A stretch of 64,000 nt of DNA from Desulfovibrio sp. A2 (GTDB taxonomy: Bacteria; Desulfobacterota; Desulfovibrionia; Desulfovibrionales; Desulfovibrionaceae): NCBI RefSeq assembly GCF_000226255.1, contig NZ_AGFG01000061.1, positions 124,001-188,000 of the forward strand, written 5' to 3'. Within the stretch, counting starts at the first letter, position 1; every line of letters begins with the position of its first letter. The notes under the pieces are model-generated. The model did no database searches. It had not been told where the DNA came from and saw only the letters and a program-made list of their open reading frames with translations. Shown here piece after piece: positions 32,705 through 44,454 of the stretch. The translations under genes were made by a program, and so were the position numbers.

Positions 32705-33685
32705 TCATTGCCCCATCTGCGCGAAGACCTGCATCAGCTTGATGAACGCGGGCCCCATGATGGTCACGAACAGGGCCGGAAGAATGCAGAACACCAGCGG
32801 GAACAGCAGCTTCACCGGCATCTTGGCGGCGATTTCCTCGGCCCGCTGAAAGCGCGTGGTGCGCATGGTGTCGGAATAGACCCGCAGCGTGCTGGAAATG
32901 CTGGTGCCGAAGGCATCCGCCTGCACGATGAGCGTGACCAGGCTGTTCACGTCTTCCAGCGCCACGCGCGCGGCCAGGTTCTTCAGGGCCTCGGCGCGCG
33001 ACTTGCCCGCGCGCAGTTCCAGGATGACCAGGTTCAGTTCCTCTGCCAGCACCGGGTTGGTGGCCATCATTTCGCGCGCCACGCGGGAGAAGGCCTGGTC
33101 CAGGCCCATGCCCGCCTCCACGCAGACCACAAGCAGGTCCAGCGCGTCGGGCAGCGAGTTGGTGATGTCCAGCCTGCGGGCCTTGATGCGCCGCGAAAGC
33201 CACACGTTGGGCGCGTACAGGCCCACCACCGCCGGGCAGATGAACAGCAGCGCCACCATGCCGAGGGGAATGTTGTCGCCCGCCAGCAGGCGGACGATGA
33301 GGCCCAGCAGCAGCCCGCCGACGGTCAGCCCGGCCTTCACGCCCCAGAACACCAGCGGGGCGCGGCGGTTGCGAAAGCCAGCGCGCACCAGCGACATGCC
33401 CGCTTCGTTCAGTTCCTCGTCGCCGCCCTTCACCACCTTCTGGCCCAGCCGTTCGGCCACCGCGTTCAGCGCGCCCTTCAGGGCGGCCAGCGGGGAATCG
33501 GGCAGGGCCGGTGCGGCCACGGCCACGGCGCGGGCGCCAACGGCATGCCGGGCAAGGCGGGTGTGCATGCGCTGCACCCGCTGGCGGCTGCCGAACACGT
33601 CGCGCAGGGCCTGCGCGGCCAGCAGCACCGCGCCGGATGCCAGCACGGCGGCCAGCAGGGGGATCATGGTTTCGTCGAACTGCAT
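32705..33685 (-). CDS. tadC: Tad pilus inner membrane platform protein TadC
   Basis: 326 residues. Type II secretion F domain: DITNSLPDALDLLVVCVEAGMGLDQAFSRVARE and FQRAEEIAAKMPVKLLFPLVFCILPALFVTIMGPAFI. Four hydrophobic segments: one at the start, two near 115-165 and one at the end. With TadB it forms the membrane platform that the TadA ATPase drives. Eleven bases after tadB. Confidence 0.92.
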   Translation of the reverse strand: MQFDETMIPLLAAVLASGAVLLAAQALRDVFGSRQRVQRMHTRLARHAVGARAVAVAAPALPDSPLAALKGALNAVAERLGQKVVKGGDEELNEAGMSLVRAGFRNRRAPLVFWGVKAGLTVGGLLLGLIVRLLAGDNIPLGMVALLFICPAVVGLYAPNVWLSRRIKARRLDITNSLPDALDLLVVCVEAGMGLDQAFSRVAREMMATNPVLAEELNLVILELRAGKSRAEALKNLAARVALEDVNSLVTLIVQADAFGTSISSTLRVYSDTMRTTRFQRAEEIAAKMPVKLLFPLVFCILPALFVTIMGPAFIKLMQVFAQMGQ

Positions 33686-33695
33686 GGCGATTCCC

Positions 33696-34661
33696 CTATA
33701 CCCGGATGGTGGTCATGCGCTTGAGCGCTATGCCGCCGATGGCCATCTGGAACAGCGAGCCGGTGAGCAGCATGTTGCCCTCGGGCGTGGCGTACAGCGC
33801 GCTCATGAAGTCGGGGTTCAGCAGGTTGATGATGAACCCGATGCCGAAGGGCAGCACGAACAGGATCCACGCGGTCAGGCGGCCTTCGGCCGAAAGCACG
33901 CGCACCCGGCCCGCCAGCTTGAAGCGCTCGCGGATCAGCCGGGCGATGCTGGTGACGATTTCGGCCAGGTTGCCGCCCGTCTCGCGCTGGATGTTCACCG
34001 ACACCACGAAGAACTTCAGGTCCGGGCAATCCACCCGGTGGGTGAGGTTGTACAGGGCGGCGTCGGCGGGGATGCCGAAGTTGATCTCGTCCAGGGTCTT
34101 CTGAAATTCCGGGCCGATGGGGTCGGCGAATTCGTCGGCCACCATGCGCATGCCCTGGTTGAAGGCGTGGCCCGCCTTCAGCGCGCGGGCGATGAGGTCG
34201 AGCGCGTCGGGCAACTGGCGCTGAAAGCGGCCCATGCGGGCGTTGCGCTTGCGCTGCACCCATAGGAAGGGCGCGTAGCCCAGGGCCAGCGGGGGCATCA
34301 CCAGCAGGAACAGGTTGCCGACCAGCAGGTACATCACCAGGAAGCTCGCGGCCGCGCCCAGCACGGATGCCAGCAGCAGCACCCCCAGGGTGGCCCGCAC
34401 CTGCGCCTGCTCCAGCGCGAGGTCCATCTTCCTGGTCCACGACTGGGCGGCCAGCAGGCGGTGCAGCCAGTCCACGTCGGACAGGGTGCGGCGGCGTTCC
34501 AGGTCCACCCGTTCCTGCCCGTCCTTGGCGCGCAGCAGATGCTCCATGCGCCGTCCCACGCGCTGCGCCGTGGCGCGGCGGCGGCCGTAGGCAAGGTCCA
34601 GCACGCCCATGACGAACACGAACATGGCGATGACCGAGAGCACGGCGATGACGAGCATCAT
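33696..34661 (-). CDS. tadB: Tad pilus inner membrane platform protein TadB
   Basis: 321 residues. An N-terminal membrane helix, a cytoplasmic basic region, then two helices ([37 protein letters not shown]), the T2SF domain ([31 protein letters not shown]...[21 protein letters not shown]) and a C-terminal helix. Partner of TadC. Family length and order agree. Confidence 0.92.
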   Translation of the reverse strand: MMLVIAVLSVIAMFVFVMGVLDLAYGRRRATAQRVGRRMEHLLRAKDGQERVDLERRRTLSDVDWLHRLLAAQSWTRKMDLALEQAQVRATLGVLLLASVLGAAASFLVMYLLVGNLFLLVMPPLALGYAPFLWVQRKRNARMGRFQRQLPDALDLIARALKAGHAFNQGMRMVADEFADPIGPEFQKTLDEINFGIPADAALYNLTHRVDCPDLKFFVVSVNIQRETGGNLAEIVTSIARLIRERFKLAGRVRVLSAEGRLTAWILFVLPFGIGFIINLLNPDFMSALYATPEGNMLLTGSLFQMAIGGIALKRMTTIRV

Positions 34662-34679
34662 GGCGAAATCCTTCCCGCC

Positions 34680-36530
<1,851 letters not shown>

Positions 36531-36532
36531 GG

Positions 36533-37987
36533 CTATCCCCTTGCGCCTTGCAACAGTGCGCCGTGCGGCAGCAGGCCGTCCCGGTCACGTTCCGGGCCGC
36601 GTTCCATGCCGCGCCGATTGGGTTCGTGCGTGTCGTCGCCCTTGCGGTGCAGCAGCCGGGCGAACAGGCCGCCCGCCTTCATGCCGGGGGCCGCGCCGCC
36701 GTTGCCGGAGGCGGGGGCGGCGGGGGCCAGGCGTTCGGCCAGCTTGGCCAGCGAGCGGGCGGCCACCGAGCGGGGCGCGGCCTCGCACAGGGGCACGCCC
36801 TGGTTGATGGCGGCCACGGCCGCGCCGTAGTCGTCGCCCACGGTGGCGAAGACCTTGCGTTCCAGCAGACGTTCGGCCTCGGTCAGGTCCACCCCGGCCT
36901 GGGCCGACATGCGGTTGACCACCAGTTGGATGCGCGCGGCCACGGAAGGCGCGACGGCGGCCACGTCGTCCAGCAGGCGGCGGGCCCCGGCCAGCGCGGG
37001 CAGGGCCAGGTCGGTGACCAGCAGGATGGTTTCCGCCTCCTGCATGGAAACCAGGGCCAGTTCGTCGGCGTAGGGGCCGCCGTCCACCACGGTGACGGCG
37101 TACTGCGCGCGGGCGATATCCAGCACGGCCTTCACCGCGCGGGGGCTGATGGCGTCCAGGTCGTCGCCCGCGTCGGGCGAGGCGTACACCTCGAGACCGC
37201 TGGCGTGCCGTTCGGCCAGGCTGCGCAGGAAGGTGGCGTCCAGGCGGCCGAGGTTGCGCGCGCCGTCGGCCCAGGTGCGGGAATATTCCATGTCCAGGAA
37301 CAGCGGCACGTCGCCCTGGGGCAGGCGCATGTCCATCAGGGCGGCCAGGGGCTGGGTGGCGGGGGCCGGGGCCGGAGCGCCTGTGGCCAGGGCCAGGCCG
37401 CCCATGGCCTGCACGTCTCGCGCGGCATTGGCGTTGCGCCCGTTCAGTTTGGCCAATCCCTTGCCCGCCTTCTTGCCGTCGGCCTCGGGCACGCTGCCGG
37501 ACAGGGCGCGCGCGGCCAGCACGGCCAGGTTGACGGCCACGGTGGTGGCGCCCACGCCGCCCTTGGCGCCCATGACGTGGATGATCCGGCCGCCGGCGGC
37601 GGGGGCGGCGCTTGCCGCCGGGCTTGCCGCGCGGGCGGTGCGGCGGCGGCGCGCGTAGCCTTCCAGCGCGGCCAGCACTTCTTCGGAACGGAACGGCTGG
37701 GACAGAAACTCGCTGACCCCCGCGCGCATGGCGCGGATGATCAGGTCCGGGTCCTTCTGGCGCGAGGTAACGAACACTTCACCCACGCGCGGGTCGGACA
37801 CCAGCGAGGCGATGGACTCGAAGTCGTCCTCCAGGTCGTCGCCAAGTTCCAGAATGACGAGGCCGAGGTCGTCGGCTTCACCGGGGGTCACGAGGCGGAA
37901 GCCATCCTGCCGGGCGAGGACGCGGGTGAGTTCCTCGCGCGTGGCGAGGCGCTTGGTGACGAGGCAGACGGGATGGGTGATGTTCAT
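36533..37987 (-). CDS. tadZ: Tad pilus localisation ATPase TadZ/CpaE
   Basis: 484 residues. The N-terminal 115 form an atypical receiver ([59 protein letters not shown]) in which the usual phospho-Asp is not kept. A ParA/MinD-like domain follows with deviant Walker [16 protein letters not shown] and a LFLDMEYS strand. About 60 Ala/Pro-rich residues (about 170-215) interrupt the two. CpaE/TadZ places the pilus machine at the pole. C-terminus is extended and basic. Confidence 0.9.
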   Translation of the reverse strand: MNITHPVCLVTKRLATREELTRVLARQDGFRLVTPGEADDLGLVILELGDDLEDDFESIASLVSDPRVGEVFVTSRQKDPDLIIRAMRAGVSEFLSQPFRSEEVLAALEGYARRRRTARAASPAASAAPAAGGRIIHVMGAKGGVGATTVAVNLAVLAARALSGSVPEADGKKAGKGLAKLNGRNANAARDVQAMGGLALATGAPAPAPATQPLAALMDMRLPQGDVPLFLDMEYSRTWADGARNLGRLDATFLRSLAERHASGLEVYASPDAGDDLDAISPRAVKAVLDIARAQYAVTVVDGGPYADELALVSMQEAETILLVTDLALPALAGARRLLDDVAAVAPSVAARIQLVVNRMSAQAGVDLTEAERLLERKVFATVGDDYGAAVAAINQGVPLCEAAPRSVAARSLAKLAERLAPAAPASGNGGAAPGMKAGGLFARLLHRKGDDTHEPNRRGMERGPERDRDGLLPHGALLQGARG

Positions 37988-37999
37988 GGCGGCCTCTTG

Positions 38000-38311
38000 C
38001 TACTTCGTGCCGATCTTGAGGCGAACGGTGTTGCTTTCGTCGGGCTTCTTCTCGCCGTCGCGCCAGTTCTTCATGGCGCGTGCGGCCACGCGGCCGTCCA
38101 GGCCCACCACGGGGTCGTCGTCCACCGGGCCGGGGTTCAGGATCTGGGCATCGCGCTGTGCCCGAAAGGCCTCGCCCTGCACGGTCTTCCATTCGGAGAT
38201 GGGGGATTCCTTGGAAGGCCCGGCGCAGCCCGCAAGGGCCGCGCACACGGCCAGCAGCAGGGCCGGAAGCAGGGTGGCGGTACGTGAGGCGCGGATGCGT
38301 GTGGCGATCAT
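38000..38311 (-). CDS. Small lipoprotein of the tad locus
   Basis: 103 residues with lipobox LAGC (Cys 29) after a hydrophobic signal. The mature part is charged (SEWKTVQGEAFRAQRDAQILNPGPVDDDPVVGLDGRVAARAMKNW). In position it replaces RcpB/CpaD between the secretin and TadZ, though sequence similarity is not obvious. It may be the outer-membrane partner of the secretin. Start overlaps the secretin stop. Confidence 0.75.
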   Translation of the reverse strand: MIATRIRASRTATLLPALLLAVCAALAGCAGPSKESPISEWKTVQGEAFRAQRDAQILNPGPVDDDPVVGLDGRVAARAMKNWRDGEKKPDESNTVRLKIGTK

Positions 38312-39789
38312 GGCTTGCTCCCTTGCGCGTGGCCGGATCCGTAACCGGGAAGCACGTGCCCGAACTCGCCCTCCATGCCCGAGGGGGCATCGGCCGGGTT
38401 GCGGGCCGGGGTGTAGGCGGCGGGGGCGGTGATGGCCGGGGCTTCGCCCTCCATCTTGCCCTGCAGGAAGAATTCGAATTCCGTGGGCTCGCGAAAGCCG
38501 TCGGTGGGCAGCTTGGCCGTGGCGCCATCCAGCGGCTTGGCCAGGCGCGGGGTGACGATGATGACCAGTTCCGTCTCGTTCTTCTGCCAGTTGCTGGAGC
38601 GGAACAGCGTGCCCAGCAGGGGCACGTCGCCCAGCACCGGGTACTTCTTGATGTTCTCGCGCACTTCGTCGCGCAGCAGGCCCGCCACGGCAAAGCTCTG
38701 GCCGTCTGCCAGTTCCACGGTGGTGGCGGCGCGCCGGGTGGAGATGGCGGGAATGGTGAACCCGTTGATTTCGATGACGTTGGCGTAGTCCAGCTCCGAC
38801 ACTTCGGGGCTTACGCGCATGCTGATCAGCTTGTCCGAGACCACCGTGGGGGTGAAGCCCAGGGTCACGCCGTACTTCTTGTACTCGATGGCCACGGTGC
38901 CCAGGCCCTGCGGCACGGGGATGGGTATCTCGCCCCCGGCCAGGAAGTCGGCGTTCTCGCCGCTGCGGCAGATCAGGGTCGGTTCGGCCAGCACCTTGAC
39001 CAGGCCGTTCTGCTTCAGCACGTCCAGGAAGCCCATCAGGTTCACCTGGCCGGAGGTGATGCGGAACATGCCGTTGACGTTGGTGCTGGGTATGGCCGCG
39101 CTGGGGCCCACGTCCACCACGCCTTTCTGACTGTCCAGGGTGAACAGCTGGCTGAGCATGGTGAAGGCGAAATCGTTGTTCCAGGCGTAGGTGAGGTCGA
39201 TGCCCAGGCGCTCCAGCACCGTCTTGCGCATCTCGGCCACCTTCACTTCCAGCATCACCTGGTGCACGCCGCCCACCTGCATGAGGTTGGTCACCTTGTC
39301 CGGGGCATACAGCCGGGCCATGTCCAGGGCGGTGGTCATGCCCGCGCTGCTGCGCACGGTACCGGCCAGGGTGATGGATTCGCCCACGGCCATGACCATG
39401 ATGTCCTTTTCGTCGGGCAGGACGCGGTGCAGCATTTCCTTCAGCTGGGCAAGGTCCGGGGTGACCTGGATGTCGTAGACCTGGGTGATGGCCCCGGCCG
39501 CGTTCCACAGGGTGAGAGTGGTGCCGCCCGCCTTCTTGCCGGTGATGTAGACCTGCTGCGGGGACAGCACGACCACACCCGCGATGCCCTCGTCGGCCAC
39601 GGAAACACGGGCCGCGGGCTGCGCGGTGCGCACCACCATGGACTTGCCCACGGCCAGCGGCACGGCCTGGGGCGGGGCATCGGCCAGGGCGGCCTGCGCC
39701 GTGGCCAGCAGAAGCGCCAGCAGCAGGACGGCCAGAAGGGCGGGACCGGCGGGGGCCGCCGCGCGGGTGGGGGATGCGGGGCGGCTCAT
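38308..39789 (-). CDS. rcpA: Tad pilus outer membrane secretin RcpA/CpaC
   Basis: 493 residues from the ATG at 39789, overlapping the cpaB stop (ATGA). Signal peptide, then the pilus and BON-like N domains (LAVGKSMVVRTAQPAARVSVADEGIAGVVVLSPQQVYITGKKAGGTTLTLWN). Secretin domain: VHQVMLEVKVAEMRKT, VLAEPTLICRSGENADFLAGGEIPIPV, and VPLLGTLFRSSNWQKNETELVIIVTPRLAKP. Forms the outer-membrane channel for the Flp pilus. Confidence 0.93.
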   Translation of the reverse strand: MSRPASPTRAAAPAGPALLAVLLLALLLATAQAALADAPPQAVPLAVGKSMVVRTAQPAARVSVADEGIAGVVVLSPQQVYITGKKAGGTTLTLWNAAGAITQVYDIQVTPDLAQLKEMLHRVLPDEKDIMVMAVGESITLAGTVRSSAGMTTALDMARLYAPDKVTNLMQVGGVHQVMLEVKVAEMRKTVLERLGIDLTYAWNNDFAFTMLSQLFTLDSQKGVVDVGPSAAIPSTNVNGMFRITSGQVNLMGFLDVLKQNGLVKVLAEPTLICRSGENADFLAGGEIPIPVPQGLGTVAIEYKKYGVTLGFTPTVVSDKLISMRVSPEVSELDYANVIEINGFTIPAISTRRAATTVELADGQSFAVAGLLRDEVRENIKKYPVLGDVPLLGTLFRSSNWQKNETELVIIVTPRLAKPLDGATAKLPTDGFREPTEFEFFLQGKMEGEAPAITAPAAYTPARNPADAPSGMEGEFGHVLPGYGSGHAQGSKP

Positions 39790-40610
39790 TGTTCGAACCT
39801 CAGCGTTGAACGTTCGGTGCCGGAGATCATTTCCACCGTGGTCTCGCGGGTCTTGCGCACCGGCTTGCCCTCGGGGGTGCTGGTGAGCAGGGCCAGGGTG
39901 CCGGGCACGTCGGTGCCGGGGGTGAGCACCTTGGTGTCGTCCGCCGGGTTGCGCAGGGCGAAATGCAGTTCGCCGCGCGAGGCGGCCAGGGCCAGCGGCT
40001 CGGCCTGCTGGGGGGTAATTTCGAGCGTGTACACGTCCACCGACGAGGTGGAGGTGTCGTCGCCCTCCTGCTTCAGCTCGTTGCCGGTGGCCAGCACCCG
40101 CACGTTCTCGAGCACCAGCTTGGTGCGCGACTTGGACTTCTCTCGGGTTTCGTCGTCGATGGTCACCAGCACGTCCACGTGGTTGCCGGGGCGGATGAAC
40201 CCGGAAAGGCCCAGCACCTTGTTGCCCTTCACGGCCACGGCGCGCATGCCCGGGGCGATCAGCGTGCTGACGCCGCCGTGCGCCTCGCCGTCCTGCAGCA
40301 GGCGGGCTTCGGTGATGGGTTCTCCGGCGGCCACGGGGGCCGAGAGCACGCGGCCCACGGGCATGGCGTCCTTGCCGAAACCACCGGAGGGCGCGCTGGC
40401 CTTCAGGAAGGGGGCGAGCTTGAGTTGCTCGGCCTTCAGCTTGGCGCCGCGCGGCACGTCGGCGGCGGCCACCACCAGTTCGACCTGCTCTGGGGCGGCC
40501 ACCTGGGGGGCGGCGGCGCGGTTCACCTGCATGAAGCGGAACACCAGCACACCGGCCACCAGGGCCAGCACCAGCGCGAGGGAAATCTGGATGAGGGAGG
40601 AAGCGCGCAT
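39786..40610 (-). CDS. cpaB: Tad pilus protein CpaB/RcpC
   Basis: 274 residues. N-terminal membrane anchor (SLIQISLALVLALVAGVLVFRF), SAF/CpaB domain (VVAAADVPRGAKLKAEQLKLAPF), then RcpC region with STLIAPGMRAVAVKG...LGLSGFIRPGNHVDVLVTID and the closing LALAASRGELHFALRNPADD. CpaB works with the secretin in the periplasm. Between the peptidase and the secretin genes, as usual. Confidence 0.92.
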   Translation of the reverse strand: MRASSLIQISLALVLALVAGVLVFRFMQVNRAAAPQVAAPEQVELVVAAADVPRGAKLKAEQLKLAPFLKASAPSGGFGKDAMPVGRVLSAPVAAGEPITEARLLQDGEAHGGVSTLIAPGMRAVAVKGNKVLGLSGFIRPGNHVDVLVTIDDETREKSKSRTKLVLENVRVLATGNELKQEGDDTSTSSVDVYTLEITPQQAEPLALAASRGELHFALRNPADDTKVLTPGTDVPGTLALLTSTPEGKPVRKTRETTVEMISGTERSTLRFEQ

Positions 40611-40622
40611 GGCGGCACCCCC

Positions 40623-41213
40623 CTACAGGATGGCGGCCCAGGCGGGCAGCAGCGAAGCCATGGCCGTGGGGAAGGCGGCCTGCGCGGTGGCAAGGCCGGT
40701 GCCCAGCGCGATGGCCACGCCGTAGCACAGCCGGGGCAGGCGGGCATTGGCGGTGGCGGGCACGTAATCGAAGCGGCCGGTGACGGCCAGCAGTTCCACC
40801 GAGACGCGCAGCGAGCGCAGCACGGCGCGCAGTTGCGGCAGGTGGAAGGCCAGCACGCCGAGGGCGTACACGCCGCCCGCGAGGCTGGTCCAGATGAAGG
40901 CGCGGAACACGGTCTCGGCGCCCAGGAAGGCTCCGGCGGCCGCCAGCAGCTTCACGTCGCCCGCGCCCATGACGCGCAGCAGGAAGGGGATGAGCATCAG
41001 GCCAAGGCCCAGGCCGAAGCCGGACAGGGAGAAGAGCAGGCCGTCCCAGGCGCCGGAAAGGCCGCCCGCGTATGCGCCCAGCGCCGCGTTGCACACCACG
41101 CCCGCCAGCATGGCGGGAAAGGTGAGCCAGTTGGGAATGCGCATGGCGCGCAGGTCGGTGGCCACGGCCACCAGCAGTACGGCGGCGAGGGGGGCTGCAA
41201 GGATGGGGTTCAT
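40623..41213 (-). CDS. tadV: Tad prepilin peptidase TadV/CpaA
   Basis: 196 residues from the ATG at 41213 with GAGGAG upstream. Type IV prepilin peptidase (A24): first aspartate in ATDLRAMRIPNW, second in MGAGDVKLLAAAGAFLG, both in the expected GxGD-type setting, with six hydrophobic segments. It would cleave the Flp pilins and TadE/TadF after Gly. Confidence 0.92.
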   Translation of the reverse strand: MNPILAAPLAAVLLVAVATDLRAMRIPNWLTFPAMLAGVVCNAALGAYAGGLSGAWDGLLFSLSGFGLGLGLMLIPFLLRVMGAGDVKLLAAAGAFLGAETVFRAFIWTSLAGGVYALGVLAFHLPQLRAVLRSLRVSVELLAVTGRFDYVPATANARLPRLCYGVAIALGTGLATAQAAFPTAMASLLPAWAAIL

Positions 41214-41412
41214 GGATGCTCTCCTCTTGTAACCTGGGGTGGCCGGGGAAACGGGGTGTCGTCGTTTCCGGGCGGACGGCCCTGGCGGCGTTGCCGTTTC
41301 GGGCGGGTTCTCCATCGCAAGGTCCGCGCTTTCGATGGCGAAGGGGCCGGGGGTTCGCCCCGGCCCCTCCGAGTGCAGCGGTGGCGGGAAGCCGATTCGC
41401 CGTCGCGGGGTG

Positions 41413-41589
41413 CTACGAGCCGGGGGTGGGCATCTTGGAGTCGATGTACGAGAAGGTGGAGCTCACCTTGGTGCCGAGGGCGGTGACGGCGGCAACGATG
41501 ACGGCGGCGATGAGGGCGGCGATGAGGCCGTATTCCAGGGCGGTGGCGCCTTCTTCGTCACGGATGAGGGCGGTGATGGACTTCAGCAT
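41413..41589 (-). CDS. flp: Flp-type pilin, copy 3 (promoter-distal)
   Basis: 58 residues MLKSITALIRDEEG/ATALEYGLIAALIAA... with the Flp motif G-(x4)-EY. Cleavage is expected after Gly14, giving a mature pilin of about 44 residues ending SKMPTPGS. AGGAG-like ribosome binding site. Nearly identical from DEEGATALEY to the end to the two upstream copies. Confidence 0.93.
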   Translation of the reverse strand: MLKSITALIRDEEGATALEYGLIAALIAAVIVAAVTALGTKVSSTFSYIDSKMPTPGS

Positions 41590-41631
41590 GATCTTACTCC
41601 TTTTGGGAATTTGCGCGATTATAAACGGGTG

Positions 41632-41808
41632 CTACGAGCCGGGGGTGGGCATCTTGGAATCGATGTACGAGAAGGTGGAGCTCACCTTGGTGCCCAGGGC
41701 GGTGACGGCGGCGACGATGACGGCGGCGATGAGGGCGGCGATGAGGCCGTATTCCAGGGCGGTGGCGCCTTCTTCGTCATTGATCAGGCGGGCGATGATC
41801 TTCGACAT
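41632..41808 (-). CDS. flp: Flp-type pilin, copy 2
   Basis: 58 residues starting MSKIIARLINDEEG/ATALEYG. The mature part is the same as copy 3 at protein level. The first dozen residues differ, so leaders diverged while mature sequences stayed constant. Ribosome binding site AGGAGAA. Confidence 0.93.
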   Translation of the reverse strand: MSKIIARLINDEEGATALEYGLIAALIAAVIVAAVTALGTKVSSTFSYIDSKMPTPGS

Positions 41809-41860
41809 GGCTGTTCTCCTGTGATTCGTTCGTTGATGTTTGCTGCGGTCGCGCCGGGGG

Positions 41861-42037
41861 CTACGAGCCGGGGGTGGGCATCTTGGAGTCGATGTACGAG
41901 AAAGTTGCGCTGACCTTGGTGCCGAGGGCGGTGACGGCGGCGACGATGACGGCGGCGATGAGGGCGGCGATGAGGCCGTATTCCAGGGCGGTGGCGCCTT
42001 CTTCGTCATGGATCAGGGTGGCGATGCGATCAAACAT
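41861..42037 (-). CDS. flp: Flp-type pilin, copy 1 (promoter-proximal)
   Basis: 58 residues starting MFDRIATLIHDEEG/ATALEYG. Differs from the others in the mature part by KVSATF instead of KVSSTF. It lies directly behind the sigma-54 promoter, so it should be the most expressed. Confidence 0.93.
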   Translation of the reverse strand: MFDRIATLIHDEEGATALEYGLIAALIAAVIVAAVTALGTKVSATFSYIDSKMPTPGS

Positions 42038-42096
42038 GGTGTCTCTCCTGCGTGGGGGCTGTGGGTTGGCCGGGGGGCCGTTGTTGCTTCCCATTC

Positions 42097-42112
42097 AGCA
42101 ACCCGCGTGCCA
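42097..42112 (-). promoter_or_regulatory. Sigma-54 promoter of the flp-tad locus
   Basis: Minus strand TGGCACG-CGGG-TTGCT matches the -24/-12 consensus TGGCACG-N4-TTGCW perfectly, with correct GG to GC spacing. Expected start is about 12 bases downstream (near 42087), giving a leader of about 50 bases before the first flp. It is the only such match noticed in the window. Confidence 0.9.
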
Positions 42113-42254
42113 AGCTGCGTCATGCAGAACGTAATACGCGTTAACATTCTGAAACAGTGCGGAATATTTTTTAACATGCCCCTGAAAGGACAGTTAGAAC
42201 GGGTGTAGCCGGGCTGGGCGTGGATGGGGCCGGGACCAGGGACGGGGGCAGGAA

Positions 42255-42269
42255 TCCACGAATCGTAGA
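42255..42269 (-). promoter_or_regulatory. Putative enhancer site 1 (dyad)
   Basis: Minus strand TCTACGATTCGTGGA, an imperfect dyad (6 of 7 arm positions pair), about 150 bp upstream of the sigma-54 promoter. It is within a 23-base direct repeat shared with sites 2 and 3. Confidence 0.55.
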
Positions 42270-42346
42270 GTGGGGGATGCGGCGAAGCCGCGCGGGAGGG
42301 CGGGCAGGGGCGGGAAACGTAACGGCGGGGCCGGGATGGATGCGAA

Positions 42347-42361
42347 TCTAGGAATTGTGGA
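42347..42361 (-). promoter_or_regulatory. Putative enhancer site 2 (dyad)
   Basis: Minus strand TCCACAATTCCTAGA, flanked as in site 1 (plus strand GAAT before and GTGGG after). About 240 bp upstream of the promoter. Confidence 0.5.
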
Positions 42362-42517
42362 GTGGGCAGGACATGAGGGCGCGCGGGAGTGACGAAGGGC
42401 GTGCGACACGGGGCGGAACGGGGGTTCCGTCGGCATGCGGGGAATGGTGGCGGGGGGATGGAGTGCGAATGGCGGTGGCCGGGTCTGGACGGCCTGCGGA
42501 AGGCGCGGCGGGCGGAA

Positions 42518-42532
42518 TCTAGGATTCGTGGA
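42518..42532 (-). promoter_or_regulatory. Putative enhancer site 3 (dyad)
   Basis: Minus strand TCCACGAATCCTAGA, overlapping the stop codon of the NtrC-family gene, about 410 bp upstream of the promoter. It could also take part in autoregulation. Confidence 0.5.
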
Positions 42533-44048
42533 TCAGGGGCAGTCCGTTGCGCGGTTTGATGCCATGCTTCTGCAACTTGGCCCACAGGTTCTTGGGGGTC
42601 AGGCCCAGCAACACGGCGGCCTCGGTCTGGCGGCCCTCGGCGCGGCGCAGGGCGTCCAGCAGCAGGTTGCGCTCGACCATGCGCATGGTTTCGCGCAGGT
42701 CGATGGGGCCGGAAAGGGCCGCCCCCGCGAAGGCGTGGGTGGACGACGCGCCGAAGGAGGTCCCGTCGCCGTCCGCATTGTCGCCGTCCGCACCGGCGCT
42801 GGCGGGGCCGCCATTGTCTTCGGCCTGGGGTGGGGCTGCGGCGGGCTGGGCCGCGGCCACTTCCGGATGCGCGCCGGGCGCGCGGCCCAGGGCGCGGTCC
42901 ACGTCGGGGGCGTCGATGGGGCCTTCGGCGGCGATGGCGGCGCGCTCGATGACGTTGGCCAACTGGCGCACGTTGCCCGGCCAGTCGTAGGCGCACAGGG
43001 CGGCCACGGCCGCCGGGGTCAGCCCGTGCACCGGCAGGCCCAGGGTGCCCTGCAGCCGCCGCACCACGTGCTGGGCCAGCAGGGGGATGTCCTCCTTGCG
43101 GTTACGCAGCGGGGGCAGGTGCACCACGGCCACGCCCAGCCGGTAGTACAGGTCTTCGCGGAAGGCCTTTTCGCGTACACGGTCGGCGAGGTTCTGGTTG
43201 GTGGCGGCGATGAGCCGCACGTCCAGCGAAACGGGCCTGCGGCCGCCCAGGCGCTCCACCTGCTTCTGCTCCACCACCCGCAGCAGCTTGGGCTGGATGG
43301 CCAGGGGCATGTCGCCTATTTCGTCCAGCAGCAGGGTGCCGCCCTGGGCCAGCTCGAACTTGCCGGGCTGGGCGGATGCCGCGCCGGTGAACGCGCCCTT
43401 CTCGTGGCCGAACAGTTCGTTTTCGAAGAGGTGCTCGGGAATGGCGGCGCAGTTCACCTTGATGAACGGGGCGGCCGCGCGGGGCGACAGCGCCCGGATG
43501 GTGTCCGACGCCAGTTCCTTGCCGGTGCCCGATTCGCCCATGATCAGCACGGTGGTGTCCAGCGGGGCCACCTTTTCGATGAGCGCCTTCACCTCCATGA
43601 TGGCCCGGCTTTCGCCGATGATGCGGCTGGCCGGGCCGTCGCGGCGCAGCGAATCGCGCAGGGCGGCGATTTCGGCCTGCAGGCGGCGCTTTTCCATGGC
43701 CCGGCGGATGACGATGTCCATTTCCTTCAGGCTGAAGGGCTTGGCGAACACGTCGTAGGCGCCCAGCTTCACGGCCTCCAGCGCCAGTTCGCGCGTGGAG
43801 AAGGCGGTCATGACGATGATGTCGGTGCCGGGGGCGGCGGCCAGCAGGTGGGGAATGGCCTCCACGCCGGACATGCCGGGCAGCATGACGTCGGACAGCA
43901 CCAGGTCGAACCCGCCGCCGCGCAGCAGGGCGATGCCGTCCTCGGCGCGTCCGGCCACGGTGACGCGGTGGCCGCGTTCCTCCAGCGCCTCGCGCAGCAT
44001 GGACTGGAAGGCGGTGTCGTCTTCTATCAGCAGGATATGGCCGCTCAT
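42519..44048 (-). CDS. Sigma-54-dependent response regulator (NtrC family)
   Basis: 509 residues from the ATG at 44048. Receiver domain with phospho-Asp53 ([13 protein letters not shown]) and Lys in FAKPFSL. AAA+ domain with Walker A GESGTGKE (171-178), the sigma-54-contacting GAFTGA loop (218-223) and a Walker [14 protein letters not shown] long Ala/Pro/Gly-rich linker of about 60 residues precedes a Fis-type HTH ([22 protein letters not shown]). It is upstream of, and on the same strand as, the tad locus whose promoter is sigma-54 type, so it is the likely activator. Its histidine kinase is not adjacent; the hybrid kinase at 26190-28670 is one candidate. Confidence 0.92.
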   Translation of the reverse strand: MSGHILLIEDDTAFQSMLREALEERGHRVTVAGRAEDGIALLRGGGFDLVLSDVMLPGMSGVEAIPHLLAAAPGTDIIVMTAFSTRELALEAVKLGAYDVFAKPFSLKEMDIVIRRAMEKRRLQAEIAALRDSLRRDGPASRIIGESRAIMEVKALIEKVAPLDTTVLIMGESGTGKELASDTIRALSPRAAAPFIKVNCAAIPEHLFENELFGHEKGAFTGAASAQPGKFELAQGGTLLLDEIGDMPLAIQPKLLRVVEQKQVERLGGRRPVSLDVRLIAATNQNLADRVREKAFREDLYYRLGVAVVHLPPLRNRKEDIPLLAQHVVRRLQGTLGLPVHGLTPAAVAALCAYDWPGNVRQLANVIERAAIAAEGPIDAPDVDRALGRAPGAHPEVAAAQPAAAPPQAEDNGGPASAGADGDNADGDGTSFGASSTHAFAGAALSGPIDLRETMRMVERNLLLDALRRAEGRQTEAAVLLGLTPKNLWAKLQKHGIKPRNGLPLIHES

Positions 44049-44454
44049 GCGTTGCCGTTCGCCCGGATGCCGGTGGATGAGGCGGGGCGCGCGCCGCGTG
44101 GATGGCGGACGCGGGCCCCTGCGCGGCGGCACGGCGGCGAGGCCGGACGTCGCGCGGACCGCGCAAGCGTACAACGGACCGCCGGGGAGGGCAAACGGTT
44201 AGATTTGCACGCCTGTCAGGGCATCCGGATTACGGCGGTCGGGAGCGGCCTGCGCGTCCCGCCGCTAGGATTCCCGTTCGTGCGCGGCGCAAGGGGTTGC
44301 CGCGCCTCGGGACGGTGGGGTAGGTGAGAGGCCCGGCCCGGGCGGTCACAGCCCGTCCCGCTGGCGGCGCTGCCGGAATTGCCGCCAAACGTCCGTGAAC
44401 CGTCTGCCAACCGCCCATCCGTCGGGCGCAACCGCATTCCCACAGGAGTTTCGC
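44049..44454. other. Divergent intergenic region
   Basis: About 400 GC-rich bases between the regulator (minus) and the next gene (plus). No convincing promoter, repeat or gene is seen. Confidence 0.5.
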
